Shown: positions 9,716 to 17,676 of the stretch, in pieces
How the letters are laid out: every line of letters starts with the position of its first letter
How positions within the stretch are numbered: position 1 is the stretch's first letter
NCBI RefSeq assembly: GCF_005503445.1
Contig: NZ_SCOH01000003.1
Span: forward strand, 166,293 to 230,292
Source of the DNA: Chitinivorax sp. B
Lineage (GTDB): Bacteria; Pseudomonadota; Gammaproteobacteria; Burkholderiales; SCOH01
Direction: 5' to 3'
Length of the DNA: 64,000 nucleotides
Notes under the pieces: generated by a model
Told to the model about the DNA's origin: nothing
Database searches by the model: none
Seen by the model: the letters and a program-made list of their open reading frames with translations, nothing else
Program-made: the position numbers and the translations under genes

Positions 9716-10351
9716 TCAACCAGCAGGGCTGACTTGTGCTTTACTTTTACCCGCCAGATACGCGAGTACACGACCAGCCATTTCCTTCAATGGCACGACT
9801 TCATGCACACCACCAAGCGCAATGGCTTCCTTAGGCATACCGAACACCACGCAGGATGCTTCATCCTGCGCAAAGTTGTGCGCGCCAGCTTGACGCATTT
9901 CCAGCATACAGGCAGCACCATCTTTGCCCATCCCGGTCAGGATGACGCCGACACAATTCTTCCCACCCAAGTTGGCTGCAGAGCGAAATAATACATCTAC
10001 GGACGGGCGATGGCGATTGACGGGTGGGCCTTGATTCAGGTCACAAACATAGTGGGCTCCATGCCAACCCAACAACAAGTGGGAATGGCCAGGCGCAATG
10101 TATGCGAAACCTGGGCGCACGACCTGCAGATGCTCTGCTTCGCGCACCGAAATCCGGCATAGGCCATCCAATCGCTCAGCAAATGACTTGGTAAACATCT
10201 GCGGCATATGCTGCGCAATCAGAATCGGTGGTGAATCAGGTGGCATCGGCAACAGAAACTCTTTGATTGCTTCTGTCCCACCAGTCGATGCCCCCACGAT
10301 AATCAACGGCTCGATACGTGGTGGCGTTATAGTGCGCCGAGGCAGCACCAC
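9716..10351 (-). CDS. CheB-type protein-glutamate methylesterase domain without receiver
   Basis: About 211 aa covering only the CheB effector domain. The Ser-His-Asp triad is visible: Ser in GASTGG (residue 22), His in IAQHMP (48) and Asp in GMGKDGA (144), so an active MCP demethylase/deamidase is expected. Normal CheB has a roughly 120-residue receiver in front; here none exists. The reading frame stays open for about 25 codons upstream of the GTG at 10351 (back to a stop at 10427-10429) without an ATG, so the true start may be a rarer codon further upstream. It sits between the HsbR-like and FlrC-like genes. No cheR gene is in the window. Confidence 0.85.
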   Translation of the reverse strand: MVLPRRTITPPRIEPLIIVGASTGGTEAIKEFLLPMPPDSPPILIAQHMPQMFTKSFAERLDGLCRISVREAEHLQVVRPGFAYIAPGHSHLLLGWHGAHYVCDLNQGPPVNRHRPSVDVLFRSAANLGGKNCVGVILTGMGKDGAACMLEMRQAGAHNFAQDEASCVVFGMPKEAIALGGVHEVVPLKEMAGRVLAYLAGKSKAQVSPAG

Positions 10352-10458
10352 ATCTGCACTGTGTGACGGGAGAACTTCGATGACAATCCCCTCAATATCT
10401 ACGTGGCAGACCTCACCCAGCCAATTTCACGCAGCAACTAGGTTTTGTAGACACGGCT

Positions 10459-12162
10459 TCATGCCGCCCCAACCATACGTGGCACGAAATAGAGTACCAC
10501 TTCATTACCGGTTCCCGAGTATTGCATATATGACACCAACGATTTCACCAGTCGAATTCCGCGGCCATGGGTCAGGCGACTGGTTCCCTGGCTTTTCTCC
10601 AGTGAGGAAAAGTCAAAACCGGCGCCCGAATCCCGAATATGGATACGCAACGCCCGCTTACCCTGAATATCCACCTGCGACAATTCAAGCTCGATCTCGC
10701 CACGACTCAACATTTCCAAACGCTCCGAACGAATACGCAAATATTCGTCCATACCCGCTTCTGCCGTTTTCAATGCAGAGGGAACCTCCAACAAGCCATG
10801 ATCAAGTGCGTTGTTGAACAGTTCTGACAGGATCAGGAAAATATCGGACAGTGCAGGCTTCAAATAATCGATCTGCTTCACAAACTCCATCAACAATGGG
10901 ACGACACTGCAGCGCCTCAGTTCGTTGGGCCCCAGAGTCAGTGCAATCCGCCAATGCAGGTCAGTCGCCACACTGGAGTCGATGTCATTACGAATCGAGT
11001 AGGAGGCCGCCGGTTGCAACTCACCCGCAGCACAATGCACCATGGCCAGCGAAACATCATCATGAAAAGCTGTGCCTTGCATGAAGGTACCCAGATCAGA
11101 CTGCAACTTGATAAATGCATCTTTACCGGGCGAAGTACGGAAGGCTTCAAAAATCGGCTCGATGCCAAACAGCCTGCCATCTTCACGGCGCGCCTCAATC
11201 AGACCATCAGAGCAAAAAAACAGCCACCCCTCATCGTCATAACTAATATGCGCCGTTGTTGCATTGAATTCATTGGTGGGCAGGATACCCAGCGGCAGGT
11301 GATGGGATTTCCACCGTGCCCGTTCGTTACCACGAGAATCAAAGAACAGAATATCCGGCATACCACCATTCCAGACTTCGACCTGACGATTGACTGGATC
11401 AACCGAAGCAATCGACACCGCGACAAAGCGGCCAACTGGTAATACCTGACGGATCTTGCTATTGATTTCAGAGAGAATTTCAGGAACCGAAAACCCTTTT
11501 TCCGTCATTGTATAAAAGGGTTGGGTAAGCGGCAGTACATTAAGCGCAGCTGTCAAACCATGACCGATGCCATCGGCCAGCATCACATAAAACCGATGCC
11601 CCGGCGTTCGGGCCGCGGCGATCAAATCACCGGACAGGCTTTCTGCTGGCGTAATCGAATAGGTCAGCGCCGGATCAGCCAAGCGATCGGCATTGACCAT
11701 TTGTTCCATCAGATGCCGGGCAACGCGTTTTTCTTCTTCGGCGCGCTCGTAGTAATCCGCCAGTTTGGCTGACTGCTCACGTACCTTTTGATGTAACTCG
11801 ATAGAACGCTCGATGGCCTTGATCTTGGCTTCGAGAATACGGAAATTGATTGGCTTGAGCAGGTAATCGTCTGCACCCTGCTCAATTGCATCTGCCAGCC
11901 GATTTTCCTCGCCAATCGCAGTCACGAACACAATCGGAACCCACCGATCCCTGGCCAACGATTTGATGCGAGTGGCTGCCTCAGGCCCGTCCATGATGGG
12001 CATCATCATATCCATCAGAACCATATCGGGCACTTCGGATACGAACAAATCGATAGCCTGTTGCCCGTCTCGTGCCAGTACGGTCTGATGCCCTAATGCA
12101 GTGACGAACTTTTGCATCAGCAAAAGCATGATTTCTGCGTCATCTACAATCAGGATTTTCAT
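10459..12162 (-). CDS. hsbR: HsbR-like response regulator: receiver, PP2C phosphatase and HATPase anti-sigma kinase
   Basis: 567 aa in three parts. Residues 1-120 are a receiver with acceptor Asp51 (MVLMDMMMPIMDG) and Lys in LLKPINF. A linker coiled coil follows, then a SpoIIE/PP2C phosphatase (about 165-365, with YVMLADGIGHGLTAAL and a late FFCSDGLIEARR metal motif). The C-terminus (about 420-565) is an RsbW-like HATPase with ILSELFNNALDHGL. This architecture matches Pseudomonas HsbR and Shewanella CrsR, which phosphorylate or dephosphorylate a STAS protein in a partner switch. The STAS gene is next door (12184-12489, 21 nt away). The symbol is by architecture and context, not by alignment. 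Confidence 0.85.
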   Translation of the reverse strand: MKILIVDDAEIMLLLMQKFVTALGHQTVLARDGQQAIDLFVSEVPDMVLMDMMMPIMDGPEAATRIKSLARDRWVPIVFVTAIGEENRLADAIEQGADDYLLKPINFRILEAKIKAIERSIELHQKVREQSAKLADYYERAEEEKRVARHLMEQMVNADRLADPALTYSITPAESLSGDLIAAARTPGHRFYVMLADGIGHGLTAALNVLPLTQPFYTMTEKGFSVPEILSEINSKIRQVLPVGRFVAVSIASVDPVNRQVEVWNGGMPDILFFDSRGNERARWKSHHLPLGILPTNEFNATTAHISYDDEGWLFFCSDGLIEARREDGRLFGIEPIFEAFRTSPGKDAFIKLQSDLGTFMQGTAFHDDVSLAMVHCAAGELQPAASYSIRNDIDSSVATDLHWRIALTLGPNELRRCSVVPLLMEFVKQIDYLKPALSDIFLILSELFNNALDHGLLEVPSALKTAEAGMDEYLRIRSERLEMLSRGEIELELSQVDIQGKRALRIHIRDSGAGFDFSSLEKSQGTSRLTHGRGIRLVKSLVSYMQYSGTGNEVVLYFVPRMVGAA

Positions 12163-12183
12163 AATAGACGCGATTGGCTCTGA

Positions 12184-12489
12184 TCAGCGGATGGTGAATA
12201 TCTTGCCGAAGCAGGCAATCTCAAGCACTTGGCGTACCGTATCCTTGCAATTTACCAAGGCCAGACTCTTATTTGCAGCATTGACCTTTTCTTTCACCAG
12301 CAGCAGCATACCCAATGCTGAAGAATCCAGATAAGTCACACGCTGAAAATCAATCTGCACCTCGTTCACTTCCGGATTGGCAATGACGGTTTCGCAACAC
12401 TGCCGAAAATCGCGATGCGAATTGAAATCGAACTGGCCAGCCAGTATCACCTTCGCTACCTTGCCTTCGTATTCCACTTTAGGGCTCAT
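12184..12489 (-). CDS. hsbA: STAS-domain anti-sigma factor antagonist (HsbA-like)
   Basis: 101 aa single STAS domain. The phosphorylatable serine lies in the typical TYLDSSALGMLLL motif near residue 57. It would be switched by the neighbouring PP2C/kinase protein. In Pseudomonas the homologous HsbA binds the anti-sigma-28 factor FlgM when phosphorylated, tuning flagellin expression; whether that holds here is inference. Start at ATG 12489 with GGTGGA upstream. Between it and the upstream kinase gene lie about 210 nt with no convincing gene. Confidence 0.88.
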   Translation of the reverse strand: MSPKVEYEGKVAKVILAGQFDFNSHRDFRQCCETVIANPEVNEVQIDFQRVTYLDSSALGMLLLVKEKVNAANKSLALVNCKDTVRQVLEIACFGKIFTIR

Positions 12490-12702
12490 TCATTCCACCT
12501 TAAGTATCAACCAGAGGCGCAACCTGTTGGGAGCCTCGAACACACAGCCTGTGCAGCGAGCGCTGATGACATTCCAGGCTCTTCACTCATTCCACGCGAA
12601 GCGGTCCAACAATCAATCGCACAAGACGACATGCCGAATTCAGCTGCAACGAGTGTAAACAGTATGGTTTCCGAGTTGTCCTGATCCAATCAGCCCGACG
12701 GA

Positions 12703-13905
12703 TCAATTTGGTCGCGCTTGATTTCTATTAACAATAGCCACCGAGTCAACGAGTGGCAACTCAATTGCAAATCTCGTGCCCAAGCCAAGACGTGATTCTA
12801 CCGTGATGTGGCCCCCATGCGCTTCCACTACCTGTTTGACAATTGCCAGCCCAAGCCCAGTACCATCTGTCCGGGTCGTGAAAAAAGGTTCGAACAAATG
12901 ACCAAGCGTTTCTTCGGACATGCCACACCCGCCATCCGAGATCGTCACATGCAAGCTATTGGCAACACGTGCCTCCAGGCGTACCTGCTGTCCTGGCTGA
13001 CAAGCGCGAATGGCATTATCCAGCAAATTCAACAATGCCCCCGACAGTGCCTGCCGATCGCATGTCAGCATAGCCCCTCCGACTGATTGATCCACCACAA
13101 ATATCAGTTGGGCCAATGATGCTTGAGGCTCCATAACCTGATCGACCTCATCCAGCAATTCGGCCACGGCCACTTGCTCAGTACCCGCTACCGCTGCACC
13201 TTTGACGAAACGCAACATATCCTGAATCAAATGCTCCAGCACCCGCATTCGCTCAAGGGCTTTGTTTGAAAAACGCTTGCGATCTTCTTCAGCCAATGCT
13301 GGACGTGTCAGGTTGGCACAGTAAAGCATGGCTGTCGACAAGGGGGTACGCAATTGATGAGCCAACGCGGCCGACATTCTTCCCATCTCGACCAGACGTT
13401 GCTGTTTGGCCAGCTGTATACGCATCTGATACGGCTCGGATAGATCATGTAACAACACAATAAACCCGCCTGAGCCAGCCAGCCCGTTTTCAACGACATT
13501 CAGTATCCGATCATGCACGTCGCTCAAACGCCACTCGCCAGGTGTATCCAACGCAATCAGGCGTGTTGACAATAAGGCATCCCACGTCTGACCCATTACG
13601 TCACTACCCAGAATGCCATCGGCAGCCGCATTCAGGGCCACAATCCGGCGCCGATCATCCAACTCTACCACGCCAGCAGGTAGCGCCTGCATCAGTGCAA
13701 CCAAACGCTCCGACAAGCTGGCCTTTTCTGCGTATTGCCGCTTCAGTTCGCCATTGGCAACACCCAACTCATCTGTCAACCGTTGCGCCTGCTGCTGCAG
13801 CTCGGCATAAGAATCGGTCAATTGCCGAGAGGCCTCGGTAAACATCGCAAATGCTTGTTCCAACTCACTGCGATCCTGATCCATCGGTTGTGTTGTGATC
13901 GGCAT
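12703..13905 (-). CDS. flrB: PAS-domain sensor histidine kinase (FlrB/FleS-like)
   Basis: 400 aa soluble kinase with no membrane segment. An N-terminal coiled coil (15-75) is followed by a PAS domain (about 75-160), an H-box with His183 (LAHQLRTPLS), an N-box (LLNLLDNAIRAC), G1 (ISDGGCGMSE) and G2 (GTGLGLAIVKQVVEAHGG). The soluble PAS-HisKA layout and the nearby FlrC-like regulator indicate the FlrB/FleS role of activating sigma-54 flagellar genes. Start ATG 13905. It is the first gene of the minus-strand block that runs through the STAS, HsbR-like, CheB-like, FlrC-like and fliE-J genes, and it is divergent from cheV. Confidence 0.88.
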   Translation of the reverse strand: MPITTQPMDQDRSELEQAFAMFTEASRQLTDSYAELQQQAQRLTDELGVANGELKRQYAEKASLSERLVALMQALPAGVVELDDRRRIVALNAAADGILGSDVMGQTWDALLSTRLIALDTPGEWRLSDVHDRILNVVENGLAGSGGFIVLLHDLSEPYQMRIQLAKQQRLVEMGRMSAALAHQLRTPLSTAMLYCANLTRPALAEEDRKRFSNKALERMRVLEHLIQDMLRFVKGAAVAGTEQVAVAELLDEVDQVMEPQASLAQLIFVVDQSVGGAMLTCDRQALSGALLNLLDNAIRACQPGQQVRLEARVANSLHVTISDGGCGMSEETLGHLFEPFFTTRTDGTGLGLAIVKQVVEAHGGHITVESRLGLGTRFAIELPLVDSVAIVNRNQARPN

Positions 13906-14411
13906 AACGGCATACCTTAAGAGTTAAGTCGGACGTACTGTTCGGTCTTACCCACACCTCCACCAGAAGCCCCATTGTCATGTCACGTATGCCTTGTTGA
14001 CGACAAACGCACCAAATGGAATATCGCTCAAAAGCTTTTGACAAAACAATGAAATTTCAATGTTTTCGATTCAGCCTGCAAAGCAGCGTGGCTTGCCAGT
14101 GGCGGTATACGCTCGAAGAACCGTATATCAAGGTGACATTCGCGCCAACACCGACTATACACAGTCTAGGCACGGTTCGCGCAGTAAGATCAAGGCGCAT
14201 GGCTTGATTCAGGTTGATGGTTTATAAATGAAGTGACATGCCGGAAAGAAAAGTTAAATAGTATTTAATGAAATTCTAATATAATTCTCGGCACGGCTAC
14301 AGAACTTGACCTACACTAAATGTAGCGATCCTGGCGGCGTGCCGAAAACGGTGGTAGCCAGCGAAATGCGCAAATTGCAACAATGCTGACGTTTATCTTG
14401 GAGTGACAATC
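13906..14411. promoter_or_regulatory. Divergent promoter region between flrB-like and cheV genes
   Basis: About 500 nt without a gene. Reading rightward, a perfect TATAAT (14280-14285) in an AT-rich stretch is the best -10 candidate for the che operon, leaving a leader of about 120 nt; no consensus -35 is present. A small palindrome CTACA/TGTAG lies near 14311-14325. I looked for sigma-28 elements (TAAA/TCAAG and GCCGATA spaced by 11) and found none with correct spacing. Confidence 0.45.
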
Positions 14412-15362
14412 GTGTCAGATCTGCTGAAAAGCATTGACGCCCGTACCAAACTGGCTGGCACCAACAAGCTGGAAATCCTGTTGTTTACCCTTGGTCTGGA
14501 TGAGCGGACCAAGCGCCGTGAAAACTTTGGCATCAATGTGTTCAAGGTCCGTGAGGTCATGCGGACCCCCGAAATCACCCGTGCACCAGACATGCCTTCT
14601 GCAGTAGAAGGCATGGTCAGTCTGCGTGGTCAATTGGTGCCCGTTGTCGATCTTGCCAAATATTCCGGCGTACAGACATCAGCCAAACCGGAGATCATGA
14701 TCGTAACCGAGTACAACGGCCATACTCAGGGTTTTCTGGTGGAAGCCGTTGACACCATTCTGCGCCTGGATTGGTCGTCAATGCGCGTGCCGCCGGAAAT
14801 GCTGCAACGTGAAATGGGTGGCTTGGTCACCGCCGTCACCGAGTTGGAAGGTGGCAAATTGATCATGATGATGGACGTCGAAAAAGTGCTAGCAGAAACA
14901 TCGCCCCGCTCTGACGACGATATCCACATCAACACCATCAAGTCCCAGGAAGTCAAAGGCAAGACCGTGTTCTTTGCCGACGATTCGATGATAGCCCGCA
15001 AGCAGATTGCCAAAACGCTGGATGTCATGGGCATCCATCATATGTCAGCCATCAATGGCCGAAAGGCATGGGAAGAGCTGCAGAAGATTGCCAACAAGTG
15101 CGAAGCAATGGGCGAACTGGTCTCCCTCAAAATTGATCTGATCCTGACCGACATTGAAATGCCGGAGATGGATGGCTATATGTTGACTAAGATGATCAAG
15201 TCAGACTCACGTTTTCAGGGGATTCCCATCTTGATGCACTCGTCACTGTCGGGGCAATCCAACCAGAAATTGGGGCAATCAGTCGGGGTAGATGGCTATG
15301 TCACCAAGTTCGAACCACAAAAGCTGTCGGAAGCTGTCACCAAAATGCTCATCAGGGAATGA
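14412..15362 (+). CDS. cheV: Chemotaxis coupling protein CheV (first copy)
   Basis: 316 aa: an N-terminal CheW-like domain (about 15-165, NFGINVFKVREVM and MVSLRGQLVPVVDL) followed by a receiver (185-310) with acceptor Asp247 in LILTDIEMPEMDGY and Lys in TKFEPQK. CheV couples receptors to CheA and is thought to help adaptation through phosphorylation. I choose GTG 14412 because GGAG at 14400-14403 sits 8 nt upstream; a GTG at 14403 overlaps that site. A second cheV starts 39 nt after this one ends. The two share the opening LLxxIDARTKLAGxNKxEILLFTLG pattern, so they are probably a tandem duplication. Confidence 0.95.
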   Translation: MSDLLKSIDARTKLAGTNKLEILLFTLGLDERTKRRENFGINVFKVREVMRTPEITRAPDMPSAVEGMVSLRGQLVPVVDLAKYSGVQTSAKPEIMIVTEYNGHTQGFLVEAVDTILRLDWSSMRVPPEMLQREMGGLVTAVTELEGGKLIMMMDVEKVLAETSPRSDDDIHINTIKSQEVKGKTVFFADDSMIARKQIAKTLDVMGIHHMSAINGRKAWEELQKIANKCEAMGELVSLKIDLILTDIEMPEMDGYMLTKMIKSDSRFQGIPILMHSSLSGQSNQKLGQSVGVDGYVTKFEPQKLSEAVTKMLIRE

Positions 15363-15401
15363 CCAACCCGAGCCCACACACCGACAGACAAGGAACTGCC
15401 G

Positions 15402-16346
15402 ATGACCATGAACTTTAGTGCCAATGAATCACTGATGGAGAATATCGACGCGCGCACCAAGCTCGCGGGCTCCAACAAGATGGAAATCCTGTTGTTCACG
15501 TTAGGCACCAAAGAAACATTCGGGATCAACGTCTTCAAAGTCAGGGAAGTGTCGCAAACCCCCAAGATCACCAAGACACCCAATATGCCATTTGGCGTGG
15601 AAGGGGTGATTTCGTTGCGCGGCAATATCATTCCGGTCATTTCGCTGGCCAAGTTCATGGGCAATGGTGACCCGGAAGGCAAATTCTCGGACACCATGAT
15701 CGTCACCGAATTCAGCAAGCATACCCAAGCTTTTCTGGTCGCAGATGTCGACCGGATCATCAGGGTGGATTGGGATAAGGTCCGCGCACCGGAAATCATG
15801 CTGGCGGGTAACCAGGGCCTGATCACTGCGCTGACCGAATTGCCTGACGGCAAGCTGGTATCGATTCTTGATGTCGAACAGATTCTCGCCAGCGTCATCG
15901 GCGAAAAAGCCGTGCCGGATATTCAGTCGGTACAGCCAGCACAGGAAACATTCATGTTTTTTGTCGACGATTCAGCCATCGCACGCAAAGAGATCGTGTC
16001 GGTTCTCGACAAGCTTGGTGTCAAATACTATCAGGCCAACAATGGCAAGGAAGCCTGGGACAAACTGCAAAACATCGCCAACCGTGTACTGCAAGATGGT
16101 GAAGCACTCAGGGATTATCTGAAAGTCATCCTCGTGGATGCTGAAATGCCGGAAATGGACGGATATGTACTGACCAAGTACATCAAGTCCGACACCCGTT
16201 TCCGAGGGATTCCGGTTGTAATGCATTCCTCGCTTTCCTCCGCGGCCAACCGCGCGATGGGAAGTAGTGTTGGGGTCGATGCGTATGTGGCAAAATTTGA
16301 CCCGATCGTTCTGGCAGATACCCTTGGCCCACTGTTACTGGGCTGA
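15402..16346 (+). CDS. cheV: Chemotaxis coupling protein CheV (second copy)
   Basis: 314 aa CheW-receiver protein, clearly paralogous to the gene just upstream. The CheW part has TFGINVFKVREVSQTP and VISLRGNIIPVISLAKF; the receiver has acceptor Asp246 (VILVDAEMPEMDGY). Compared with the first copy it lacks the short insertion after LGL (residues DERTKRREN there), and the CheW surface differs, so the pair may serve different receptors. AAGGA lies 7 nt before ATG 15402. The gene ends 89 nt before cheY. Confidence 0.95.
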   Translation: MTMNFSANESLMENIDARTKLAGSNKMEILLFTLGTKETFGINVFKVREVSQTPKITKTPNMPFGVEGVISLRGNIIPVISLAKFMGNGDPEGKFSDTMIVTEFSKHTQAFLVADVDRIIRVDWDKVRAPEIMLAGNQGLITALTELPDGKLVSILDVEQILASVIGEKAVPDIQSVQPAQETFMFFVDDSAIARKEIVSVLDKLGVKYYQANNGKEAWDKLQNIANRVLQDGEALRDYLKVILVDAEMPEMDGYVLTKYIKSDTRFRGIPVVMHSSLSSAANRAMGSSVGVDAYVAKFDPIVLADTLGPLLLG

Positions 16347-16435
16347 CAGGCTGGACGAGATACACCTACCCAATTCAGATGAACTTCCCGGCCGATGCTC
16401 ATGGCTGGAACGCGAGTAAAGCGGAGATATAAGCG

Positions 16436-16825
16436 ATGGCTGACAAAAATATGCGGTTCTTGGTTGTTGACGATTTTTCCACGATGCGAAGAATCGTCCG
16501 CAACCTGCTCAAGGAGCTGGGTTTTGGCAACGTCGACGAAGCCGAAGATGGCCAAGTTGCACTGCATAAACTCAAGAACTCACAGTTCGACTTTGTCGTG
16601 TCCGACTGGAACATGCCGAACATGACCGGTATTGAACTACTTAAAGCCGTTCGAGCCGATCCGGGGTTGAAAGACCTTCCTTTTCTGATGATCACCGCTG
16701 AGGCCAAAAAAGAGAACATCATCGAAGCGGCAGGCGCAGGTGCCAGTGGATACATTGTCAAACCGTTTACCGCAGCAACCCTGGACGAAAAACTCAACAA
16801 GATTTTCGAGAAGCTCGGAAAGTAG
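16436..16825 (+). CDS. cheY: Chemotaxis response regulator CheY
   Basis: 129 aa single receiver, same length as enterobacterial CheY. Key residues are Asp12/Asp13, acceptor Asp57 ([12 protein letters not shown]), Thr87 (MITAEA) and Lys109 (YIVKPF). Phospho-CheY binds FliM and changes motor direction. GGAG lies about 9 nt upstream of the start. It is followed 12 nt later by cheZ, its phosphatase, the typical gamma/beta order cheY-cheZ-cheA. Confidence 0.97.
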   Translation: MADKNMRFLVVDDFSTMRRIVRNLLKELGFGNVDEAEDGQVALHKLKNSQFDFVVSDWNMPNMTGIELLKAVRADPGLKDLPFLMITAEAKKENIIEAAGAGASGYIVKPFTAATLDEKLNKIFEKLGK

Positions 16826-16837
16826 GAGGCCTAGAAA

Positions 16838-17635
16838 GTGAATAACGCAGCCTTGGACAGTGGTGACTCCGACGAATTGCAAGCGCTGTTTGACAGTATC
16901 GTCGAATCAAACAAATCCAGCGTGGAACCCCCTCCTCCCGCAGCAACGCCAGCACCAGTTCCCACTGCGGCGGCCACGCCCGCCGAAGAGAGTGCACCGG
17001 CCAAGGCTGTATTCAACATGAGCGATATGGGTGACCAGGCATCTTCCATGTTCTCGAAAATTGGCCAGCTCACTCGCCACTTACACGATACGCTGCGTGA
17101 GCTGGGTTATGACAAGTCGCTGGAAGAAGCAGCGGCAGCCATTCCCGATGCCAGGGATCGCCTCAATTACGTTGCCACCATGACTGAGCAAGCTGCCGAA
17201 CGTGCGCTGAACGCTGTAGACGCGGCGATGCCACTGCAGGAAAAAATTCAGGACCGATCCGGCGAACTAGTTGAAAAATGGGAGAAGCTCTTCAACAAGC
17301 AGCTTTCCGTTGAGGAATTCAAAGTGCTGGCGCACGAAACTCGGCAGTTCCTGAACGAAACCAACCAGCACAGTAAAGATACCAGTTCCCAGCTGCTGGA
17401 AATCATGATGGCACAAGACTTTCAGGACCTGACTGGGCAGGTGATTAAAAAAATTGTCGGCATGGCCAAGGATATGGAACAACATCTACTCGGCTTTCTG
17501 GTCGAGTTTGCATCACAAAATCGGCGAGCAGACAGTAGCTTGCTGAACGGGCCAGTCGTCAACGCAGAAGGCCGCGCCGATGTGGTCACCAGCCAGGAAC
17601 AGGTCGACGACCTGCTCGAAAGCCTCGGCTTCTGA
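16838..17635 (+). CDS. cheZ: CheY phosphatase CheZ
   Basis: 265 aa, longer than E. coli CheZ (214) mainly because of a Pro/Ala-rich N-terminal insert (about residues 28-55). The long hairpin core is present with DARDRLNYVATMTEQAAERAL and the active-site segment MMAQDFQDLTGQVIKKI (Asp and Gln pair). The extreme C-terminus EQVDDLLESLGF is the CheY-docking peptide. Starts at GTG 16838 with AGGAGG at 16825-16830. Located between cheY and cheA. Confidence 0.95.
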   Translation: MNNAALDSGDSDELQALFDSIVESNKSSVEPPPPAATPAPVPTAAATPAEESAPAKAVFNMSDMGDQASSMFSKIGQLTRHLHDTLRELGYDKSLEEAAAAIPDARDRLNYVATMTEQAAERALNAVDAAMPLQEKIQDRSGELVEKWEKLFNKQLSVEEFKVLAHETRQFLNETNQHSKDTSSQLLEIMMAQDFQDLTGQVIKKIVGMAKDMEQHLLGFLVEFASQNRRADSSLLNGPVVNAEGRADVVTSQEQVDDLLESLGF

Positions 17636-17676
17636 GCTGTCGCGTGTGCAGTCAACATTGATCGAGGATTTCGGCC

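Noticed and set aside
12507..12689. 60-codon open frame between the sensor kinase and STAS genes
   Set aside because: Starts only at TTG without ribosome site, Cys/Ser-rich composition unlike a real protein, no recognised motif.
14300..14355. Sigma-28-like promoter before cheV (TAAATGTA ... GCCGAAAA)
   Set aside because: Spacing is 16 nt instead of 11, so the elements cannot act together.
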